Positions 1 to 4,675 of a stretch of 6,802 nt of DNA are shown piece after piece. A model generated the notes under the pieces. The model was not told the origin of the DNA. It searched no databases and saw only the letters and a list, made by a program, of their open reading frames with translations. The stretch is from Halomonas halophila. GTDB taxonomy: Bacteria > Pseudomonadota > Gammaproteobacteria > Pseudomonadales > Halomonadaceae. The DNA lies in NCBI GenBank assembly GCA_002433675.1, contig DJIP01000008.1, forward strand, positions 1 to 6,802. Reading direction: 5' to 3'. Position 1 is the stretch's first letter; each line of letters opens with the position of its first letter. The position numbers and the translations under genes were made by a program.

Positions 1-1422
1 CAGCACGCCAATGGCGTGGCGCAGGCGGGCGCGGGTCATGTCGGAGCCAAGAATCGCCATGGCGTCCATCACAGAGGTGCTCGACGAGGAACCGGTGATG
101 GCGATAAAGACTGGCGCCAGCAGTGCCTTCATCTTCAGATCGAAGTGGCTGCCCAACAGCTTGACCTCGGCCAGCAGCGCGTCCTTGTTCCAGCTGGACA
201 CACCTTCAAGCCGCCAGACCAGGAACTGGAGCAGCTTGACGAGGTCTTCACGCTCCAGGTTGATCCCGTCGAAGCTTGCTTCGCTGATGGCGGGCAGCCC
301 GGAGAAGAAGTGCCCCGCCAGAGGCGCCACGTCGGACAAGGTATCGACCCGCGTGCGCACCTGGGGCAGGATCTGCGCTACATAGTCTTCATTGAAGGCC
401 CAGGTCATCAAAGCCTGGAGAAAGGCGCGGTCGTCCAGGTCCTCGCGCAGGTAGACGCCGTTGAGCCAGGTAAGCTTCTCCAGATCGAACACCGGACCAC
501 CCAGCGATACCCGCTGAATGTCGAAGTTTTCCATCATCTCGGCAAGGGAGAACTTCTCTCGCTCGTCGGGCATCGACCAGCCCATGCGGCCCAGGTAGTT
601 GGTCACCGCCTGGGGCAGGAATCCCATCCGCCGATAATAGTTGATCGAGGTGGGATTCTTACGCTTGGACAGCTTGGACTTGTCGGGATTGCGCAGCAGT
701 GGCATATGGCACAGCTCAGGCATGTCCCAGCCAAAGTACTCATACAGCAACTGGTGCTTGGGCGCCGAGTTGATCCACTCCTCCCCCCGCAGCACGTGGG
801 TGATCCCCATCAGGTGATCATCCACGACATTGGCCAGGTGATAGGTCGGCATGCCATCGGACTTGAGCAGGATCTGCGCATCCACCTGGGCCCAGTCCAC
901 CTCGATGGCGCCACGCAGCATGTCCTGAACGACGCAGGGGCCACTTTCCGGCACCTGCATACGCACCACATAGGGCATGCCCTCTTGCTCACGACGGGCC
1001 TGCTCATCGGGATCGAGCGCCAGATCGGCCGGCTTCAGCGCCAGGTGCAGACCCTGGGCCTTGCGCGCCTCACGTAACTCGTCGAGTTCCTCGCTGGTGC
1101 GGTAGCACTTGAAAGCATGGCCGGCTTCGATCAAGCGCTGGGCATGCTCGGCATAGATGTCGCCTCGCTCGCTCTGGCGATAGGGGCCATGAGGGCCGCC
1201 TACGTCGGGCCCTTCGTCCCATTCGAGTCCCAACCAACGCAGCGAATCGAGGATCATCTGCTCCGATTCGGCGGTGGAACGAACACGATCGGTATCCTCG
1301 ATGCGCAGGATGAACTCTCCCCCATGCTGTCGAGCAAAGCACAGGTTGAACAAGGCAATGTAGGCGGTTCCTACGTGGGGATCCCCGGTGGGCGACGGGG
1401 CGATACGCGTGCGAACAGTCAT
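1..1422 (-). CDS. gltX: Glutamyl-tRNA synthetase, C-terminus cut by window edge
   Basis: Cytoplasmic class I aminoacyl-tRNA synthetase that charges tRNA-Glu with glutamate using ATP. The minus-strand frame is open from ATG at 1422 to base 1 (474 codons, no stop). Visible motifs: the HIGH-type signature near the N-terminus ([13 protein letters not shown], residues 9-21), the RIEDTD block (40-45), the LRGEEW block (211-216), and the KMSKS-equivalent KLSKR at 250-254 followed by KNPTS. Residues after about 330 form the anticodon-binding region. The family is usually near 490 residues, so roughly 20 are missing beyond the window. ATG 1422 is chosen because AGGA lies 4 nt upstream; an in-frame ATG at 1434 has its AGG directly against the codon. 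Oddity: the zinc-site region (C106-Y-R108) keeps only one of the CxC cysteines and lacks the later CxH pair. The identification is very secure. Confidence 0.97.
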   Translation of the reverse strand, partial: MTVRTRIAPSPTGDPHVGTAYIALFNLCFARQHGGEFILRIEDTDRVRSTAESEQMILDSLRWLGLEWDEGPDVGGPHGPYRQSERGDIYAEHAQRLIEAGHAFKCYRTSEELDELREARKAQGLHLALKPADLALDPDEQARREQEGMPYVVRMQVPESGPCVVQDMLRGAIEVDWAQVDAQILLKSDGMPTYHLANVVDDHLMGITHVLRGEEWINSAPKHQLLYEYFGWDMPELCHMPLLRNPDKSKLSKRKNPTSINYYRRMGFLPQAVTNYLGRMGWSMPDEREKFSLAEMMENFDIQRVSLGGPVFDLEKLTWLNGVYLREDLDDRAFLQALMTWAFNEDYVAQILPQVRTRVDTLSDVAPLAGHFFSGLPAISEASFDGINLEREDLVKLLQFLVWRLEGVSSWNKDALLAEVKLLGSHFDLKMKALLAPVFIAITGSSSSTSVMDAMAILGSDMTRARLRHAIGVL

Positions 1423-1471
1423 AACGTCCTGCATCCTGAAGTCGTTGAAGCCAAGCTGGCGGCGTGGGCGC

Positions 1472-1477
1472 ATTATA
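1472..1477 (-). promoter_or_regulatory. Probable -10 box of the gltX promoter
   Basis: On the minus strand this reads TATAAT, a perfect sigma70 -10 hexamer, about 50 nt upstream of the gltX start, which would give a leader of about 40 nt. No good -35 hexamer sits 16-18 nt upstream (the region reads TGCGCA), so the promoter may need an activator or be moderate in strength. The same bases also read TATACG on the plus strand, but no matching -35 supports use in the SDR direction. Confidence 0.55.
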
Positions 1478-1606
1478 CGCACCGTCGAGGCAATTGCGCA
1501 GGACCCGGCAAGATTCGCGGTGCACTCGAGCCATCGCCACCGATCCGTTTGCCCACACCCCGCCTCGATGGAGGCTGGACCTCCATTCCCTGACCAGGAG
1601 AGCGAC

Positions 1607-2359
1607 ATGGACAGGCTTCCCGACGGCTATCACGCCCTCATCATCGGCGGCAACGGAGGCATAGGTCGCGCCGTCGTCGATCGACTGCTCGCCGACCCAC
1701 GACTGGGACGAGTGACCGTCGTCAGTCGCATACCTTTTGAGACCTTCTCTTCTCGCCTGGAAGCAATCGAAGGCGACGTCACCACCCCGCAGGGCCGCGC
1801 TGAACTGGGTCGAGCCCTTCACGGCCCCGGTGGCCACGCGGTTCCCCTTCACCTGGTGGTCAATGCCATCGGCTTGCTCCACGACGACGCGAACAACATT
1901 CAGCCCGAGAAACGCCTGGAGGACCTCGACGAAGCCGCTCTCATGGAGCTATTTCGGGTTAACGCCGCCACGCCGGCGTTGATGATCCAGGCGCTGCTTC
2001 CCCACCTCAAGGGCTCCCATCCCACCACCGTGGTCAGCCTGTCGGCACGAGTCGGGTCAATCGGCGACAACGGCCTAGGTGGCTGGTACGCCTACCGCGC
2101 CAGCAAGGCCGCCCACAATATGCTGATGAAGACCGCCGCCATCGAGCTCAAGCGATTGAATCCCCAGTCCTGCGTACTGAGCTTCCACCCCGGCACCACC
2201 GACAGCTCGCTATCACGCCCCTTCCAGGCTCGAGTACCCGCGAACAAGCTGTTCACCGCCGACTTTGTCGCCGAGCAGCTGATGTCCATGGTCCAGCAGC
2301 GTGGCCCCGCCGACAGCGGTGGCTTCTTCGACTGGGCCAACGAGGCGATCCCCTGGTAG
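1607..2359 (+). CDS. Short-chain dehydrogenase/reductase, C-factor-like
   Basis: NAD(P)-dependent oxidoreductase of the classical SDR fold, 250 residues, a complete single domain. The Rossmann cofactor loop is GGNGGIG (residues 14-20), a variant of TGxxxGxG. NAIG at 86-89 replaces the usual NNAG, N119 is the likely structural/catalytic Asn, and the active site is Y163-R-A-S-K167 with S146 as the probable Ser. The stretch before the Tyr ([20 protein letters not shown]) and the [12 protein letters not shown] and [11 protein letters not shown] blocks near the end are typical of SDRs annotated as C-factor/CsgA-like. S40-R41 after the second strand suggests NADPH preference, by inference. The start is ATG 1607 because AGGAG (1596-1600) lies 6 nt upstream; the frame is open further upstream to 1388 but that part overlaps the gltX promoter and gene. 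The substrate cannot be told from sequence. It is divergent from gltX and co-oriented with the regulator downstream. Confidence 0.92.
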   Translation: MDRLPDGYHALIIGGNGGIGRAVVDRLLADPRLGRVTVVSRIPFETFSSRLEAIEGDVTTPQGRAELGRALHGPGGHAVPLHLVVNAIGLLHDDANNIQPEKRLEDLDEAALMELFRVNAATPALMIQALLPHLKGSHPTTVVSLSARVGSIGDNGLGGWYAYRASKAAHNMLMKTAAIELKRLNPQSCVLSFHPGTTDSSLSRPFQARVPANKLFTADFVAEQLMSMVQQRGPADSGGFFDWANEAIPW

Positions 2360-2378
2360 GGCGCTAACAGAATCGTCG

Positions 2379-2400
2379 AATATCGTTGACGCCTGATATT
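2379..2400 (+). promoter_or_regulatory. Dyad around a TTGACG -35-like box, possible operator of the XRE gene
   Basis: AATATC (2379-2384) and GATATT (2395-2400) are perfect inverted copies separated by 10 bp. The spacer contains TTGACG (2386-2391), a good -35 hexamer. The nearest -10-like sequence is TACTTA (2411-2416) at a long 19-nt spacing, or the weaker TATTCT at 2425-2430. A second short dyad, GAAT/ATTC (2418-2429), lies downstream. Autoregulation by the XRE protein encoded at 2463 is a reasonable inference but unproven. Confidence 0.35.
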
Positions 2401-2462
2401 GCACAAGAGGTACTTATGAATGAGTATTCTAAATTCTCTTTATGTGTCGACAGGAAGGTTCC

Positions 2463-3053
2463 ATGGACGCGCTGGGTCCGCGCATCAAATCTTTGAGGTT
2501 GGCAGCCGGCCTTAACAAGGCGGCGCTGGCTCGCCAGGTCGGGGTCTCTGACGTCACCATCTCCTACTGGGAGTCCGGCACCATCAAGCAGATCGGGCAT
2601 GAACGCCTGGTGGCGCTGTCTCAGGCCCTCAACTGCCCCCTGGCCCACCTGCTGGAAGGAGAACCGAGCCGGCCGTCACCGCTGTACCTAAAATCCACCC
2701 TGCCGCTGCCCTGGCAGGAAGTCGCCCACAAGGGGATCGATCTGCCACTGGAGTTGATCCCGGAGCAGCGCTGGGACGGTGACTGCCACCTGGTGACGCC
2801 GGCGCCGGATGAGCACTTCGATTTTCTGGGACCGCTGGATCTGGCCGCCGTGGCTCCGACCGAAATCTTCCGTCAGCCAGGACTCTATCTGGTGGCGGAG
2901 GAAGATACCCTGTACCTGCGCCGAGTCGCCCAGGACAGCAACGGGCAACTGACCTTTCAGCGCCAGGGCCAGTCCACCACCACGCCTTACCACAGCGGCA
3001 TGCGCCTCAAGGCCAAGGTGGTAGCGCTATGGCGCAGCGATTCACCGGCCTGA
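2463..3053 (+). CDS. XRE-family regulator with degenerate LexA/S24-like C-terminal domain
   Basis: DNA-binding regulator of 196 residues. Residues 7-64 form a Cro/CI helix-turn-helix: RIKSLRLAAGLNKAALARQV, then GVSDVTISYWESG (27-39) as turn and recognition helix, then LVALSQALNCPLAHLLEGE. The C-terminal half (about 80-190) has the spacing of a CI/LexA S24 domain: PGLYLVAEEDTLYLRRVAQDSNGQLTFQ (from residue 139) resembles the strand pair that carries the catalytic Lys, and GMRLKAKVVALWR is the usual final strand. No GDSM-type Ser motif is visible and the expected Lys is Arg (RR, 153-154), so self-cleavage looks unlikely; this assignment is tentative. The start is ATG 2463 because AGGAAGG (2452-2458) lies just upstream; ATG 2442 in frame has no such site. 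It lies 103 bp after the SDR gene and probably has its own promoter. Its targets are unknown. Confidence 0.9.
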   Translation: MDALGPRIKSLRLAAGLNKAALARQVGVSDVTISYWESGTIKQIGHERLVALSQALNCPLAHLLEGEPSRPSPLYLKSTLPLPWQEVAHKGIDLPLELIPEQRWDGDCHLVTPAPDEHFDFLGPLDLAAVAPTEIFRQPGLYLVAEEDTLYLRRVAQDSNGQLTFQRQGQSTTTPYHSGMRLKAKVVALWRSDSPA

Positions 3054-3339
3054 GATGAGAGAAACGCGGGGATGAAACTCAAAGCAGCCGACCGGGACTG
3101 ACGTTTCATCTCTCGTCTAGCGAGACCATCCCATCAGGCGCCCAGCCCCGGGGCGATCCGGATAGGTCAGGTCGTTCACTCCGGCCTGACTGCCTCATGC
3201 CGCCTTTCCCCTTGGCGGGCTGTCTTGTCGCCACCGCCGCCAGTACCTTGCCTTTACCGTGCCTTTATCCCTTTCACCTTCGGGTCAGCGATGGTAGCCA
3301 AGCGCGTTGGCCGCATGACGCCCATTTCCAGCAATCTTC
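3054..3339. other. Non-coding stretch after the regulator gene
   Basis: No credible gene is seen on either strand; an open frame starting at 3225 has no ribosome site and runs into the repeat array. Contents are short inverted repeats: 3071-3110 (listed separately), a perfect GCCCCGGGGC palindrome at 3145-3154, and GTCAGG/CCTGAC arms at 3166-3171 and 3185-3190. None is followed by a clear T run. Confidence 0.6.
3071..3110 (+). terminator. Inverted repeat after the XRE stop, weak terminator candidate
   Basis: GATGAAAC (3071-3078) and GTTTCATC (3103-3110) form a perfect 8-bp stem starting 18 bp after the XRE stop codon. The loop is long (24 nt) and the sequence after it, TCTCGTCT, is pyrimidine-rich but lacks a T run. 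It may be a weak terminator or an mRNA 3' end stabiliser; it could also be chance. Confidence 0.3.
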
Positions 3340-3559
3340 AAGGTCGCTTTAGTGGAACTTCACTAAAGAACTTATTTCAGGGCTTTTCCCCAAGAACTCT
3401 TCTCAAGAACCTTTCTCAAGAACCTTTCTCAATCTCTTTTCCGATAACTCTTCTTACGCACTTTTTTTGAGAACTCTTCTCAAAGCCCTTTCCCAAGAGC
3501 TCTGCTCACTAACACCTTTCAAGAACTATTCTCGAAAACTATTTCCGTGAGTGCTTTGC
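3340..3559. repeat. Degenerate 13-bp tandem repeat array, about 17 units
   Basis: The sequence falls into consecutive 13-bp units with consensus AAGAACTCTTCTC. Unit starts are 3340, 3353, 3366, 3379, 3392, 3405, 3418, 3431 (12 bp), 3443, 3456, 3469, 3482, 3495, 3508, 3521, 3534 and 3547. By hand count, the best units match the consensus at 10-13 of 13 positions (3366, 3392, 3405, 3418, 3443, 3469, 3495, 3521) and the others at 6-8. Units 3405 and 3418 are identical. The register is kept through the whole stretch with a single 1-bp loss. Several units are near-palindromic, for example GAGAACTCTTCTC at 3469. The array lies between two convergent gene ends (XRE at 3053 and the lipoprotein at 3624), so a promoter role is not expected. 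Unit length is not a multiple of three and no gene runs through it, so it is not a protein repeat. Function unknown. Confidence 0.85.
3347..3368. repeat. Perfect 8-bp hairpin at the left edge of the 13-bp array
   Basis: CTTTAGTG (3347-3354), a 6-nt loop GAACTT, and CACTAAAG (3361-3368) form a perfect stem-loop overlapping the first units of the 13-bp array. Transcripts from either convergent neighbour could fold it. There is no clear T run on either strand, so it is not a classical intrinsic terminator. Confidence 0.55.
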
Positions 3560-3623
3560 AGTAGCTCACATGATGCCTTAACGCCCCAGGGACTCTTATA
3601 AATGGTTGATTTCAAAGATTGAC

Positions 3624-4238
3624 TCAAGGGCTCTGCTGCACTTCAACATCGTCCAGCGTCCGTCGTACCTCCTGCCCTACCAGAAACCGCTGGCTAGCCT
3701 TGATGATATTGCCCAACCCATGCTCCGACGCGGCGACCAGAGACCCTTTTAGATGCTCGCCACTCGGCCCGATCCGCGCCTTGACCTCGGCGGGTTGTAC
3801 ATCAGCAGGCGCGGTGACCAGCTCGATACGATAGTAGCCATCCGGCAGCCCGCTACCGGGGCCATAGGGCCCGGCTGCCACATTCCCCTCACGTACCTCG
3901 GTGCGCGACTGCCATCGCACATTGCTGGCCTCGCGAACCACCCGAAGCTGGACTCTGGTGCCTTCCGGCAAGTTGGTCGTGGCCGCCACATGCATGCGTC
4001 GGTCCGACGCCAGTCGGATATCCAGAGATACCCTCACCGGTTCATCGAGCGCCGCGACCGTCGGCGCTTGAGGCTCGACAGGCTCAGGCGGCTTATCTTG
4101 AATTGATTCGACGGCAACGTCTCGCTCACCGCCTGGATCCGACGGCTGACTTACTGTCGAATCTCCGTCACAGGCCACCAGGGCCCCGGCCAGCAGAGCT
4201 CCAGCGACCAACATCATCGGATAACGCCAAGGGCTCAT
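3624..4238 (-). CDS. Small lipoprotein of unknown function
   Basis: Predicted 204-residue envelope lipoprotein. A signal peptide runs through residues 1-22 (hydrophobic MMLVAGALLAGALVA) into the lipobox LVAC with C23 as the lipidated residue. Asp follows at +2, which in E. coli would keep the protein in the inner membrane. Residues about 27-70 are a Pro/Glu/Asp-rich linker (PPEPVEPQAP). The rest (about 75-195) alternates short strands with a TNLPEGT turn, AAGPYGPGSGLPDGYYRIEL and IGPSGEHLKGSLV. The TNLP-G-T / G-Y-R-I-E-L / IG-GE-L-G pattern recalls a beta-sandwich domain found in many hypothetical envelope proteins, from memory only. The start is ATG 4238: GGGAG lies 8 nt upstream, whereas starts at 4244 or 4325 fit worse and displace the signal peptide. 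It is divergent from the large lipoprotein at 4676. Two neighbouring secreted proteins with lipoboxes suggest a shared envelope role, by inference. Confidence 0.85.
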   Translation of the reverse strand: MSPWRYPMMLVAGALLAGALVACDGDSTVSQPSDPGGERDVAVESIQDKPPEPVEPQAPTVAALDEPVRVSLDIRLASDRRMHVAATTNLPEGTRVQLRVVREASNVRWQSRTEVREGNVAAGPYGPGSGLPDGYYRIELVTAPADVQPAEVKARIGPSGEHLKGSLVAASEHGLGNIIKASQRFLVGQEVRRTLDDVEVQQSP

Positions 4239-4516
4239 CACCATCTCTCCCTGCTGCTCCATGAGCCGTGGGCTTGTACGAAAAGTGCCTGCGCTCGGGA
4301 ATACGGCGCTAAAGATAGTATCCAAGTGCTCATTTACACCTCGTAAACTGCGCTTTCATAACAGTTTTTCCGTGTCTAATCATCGCCCACCAACTCTTCC
4401 TTAAGAGCCTAGCACGGTGATCTTCCAGTGTACGCCTCGAACGCCCCTTCCTACACGTCACCCCTTCAGCTCGCTCACCCAACACTACCCATTTGTTACA
4501 CAAAGAAGCATACCGA

Positions 4517-4550
4517 CACCAATAAAAACCCATAAAACACTAATAAAAAG
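4517..4550 (+). promoter_or_regulatory. Direct repeat CACyAATAAAAA at 21-bp spacing
   Basis: CACCAATAAAAAC (4517-4529) and CACTAATAAAAAG (4538-4550) differ at one internal base over 12. Their starts are exactly 21 bp apart, two helical turns, so a bound protein would sit on the same face. A partial third copy, CATAAAA, lies between (4531-4537). The position is 126 bp before the large lipoprotein start. It may be an activator or repressor site, or a T-tract-rich UP-like region for the minus strand. Confidence 0.4.
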
Positions 4551-4555
4551 GAATT

Positions 4556-4603
4556 ATGCGTAAAGATGCATCTACGCTAAGTATTCAAGAAAAAGGACTT
4601 TAG
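4556..4603 (+). CDS. Possible 15-residue leader ORF
   Basis: ATG 4556 to TAG 4601-4603 encodes MRKDASTLSIQEKGL. An AAGGA motif (4548-4552) lies 3 nt before the ATG, a little close but usable. It ends 72 bp before the large lipoprotein start and is followed by a weak AAAGCT/AGCTTT stem-loop (4604-4621). It has no amino acid run that would suggest attenuation. It could be a small leader peptide or chance. Confidence 0.25.
   Translation: MRKDASTLSIQEKGL
4564..4573. promoter_or_regulatory. Perfect 10-bp palindrome AGATGCATCT
   Basis: The palindrome lies inside the possible leader ORF. It is extended by GCGTA on the left and TACGC on the right with two extra A bases on the left side, so the dyad covers about 20 bp (4557-4576). 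It could be an operator for the large lipoprotein gene. Confidence 0.3.
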
Positions 4604-4658
4604 AAAGCTCATCCAAGCTTTATTGCCTTTCCACCAAGATAACCATTACACACGGAAT

Positions 4659-4666
4659 AGGTGAGG
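4659..4666 (+). promoter_or_regulatory. Ribosome binding site of the large lipoprotein gene
   Basis: AGGTGAGG ends 9 nt before ATG 4676 and supports that start, which also places the signal peptide correctly. Confidence 0.6.
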
Positions 4667-4675
4667 TACCGACCG

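Larger units (their letters stand above)
4239..4675. other. Divergent intergenic region between the two lipoprotein genes
   Basis: This 437-bp region is more AT-rich than its surroundings and should hold promoters for both lipoprotein genes. A TACTAT (-10-like, minus strand, 4315-4320) lies about 77 nt upstream of the small lipoprotein, without a clear -35. Short dyads occur: TTTAC/GTAAA (4333-4347), CTCTT/AAGAG (4394-4407) and TTTGT/ACAAA (4492-4504). The minus-strand open frame at 4330-4533 has no supporting features and is treated as chance. The stretch 4505-4675 holds the direct repeat, palindrome and leader ORF listed separately. Confidence 0.6.

Noticed and set aside
16..1077. 353-codon plus-strand open frame
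   Set aside because: It lies antisense to gltX, whose protein is clearly recognisable; the plus-strand translation has no domain pattern and no ribosome site.
3225..3470. 81-codon plus-strand open frame in the convergent intergenic region
   Set aside because: No ribosome site; it runs into the 13-bp array, whose unit is not a multiple of three, so the frame has no repeated peptide pattern and looks accidental.
3340..3559. Reading the 13-bp array as a CRISPR array
   Set aside because: Units are only 13 bp, directly abutting and degenerate, with no unique spacers and no cas genes in the window.
3340..3559. Reading the 13-bp array as plasmid replication iterons
   Set aside because: Iterons are usually longer and well conserved, next to a rep gene and DnaA boxes; none is seen and the flanks are chromosomal.
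4330..4533. 67-codon minus-strand open frame upstream of the small lipoprotein
   Set aside because: No convincing ribosome site, no signal or domain, and it covers the dyads expected in a divergent promoter region.
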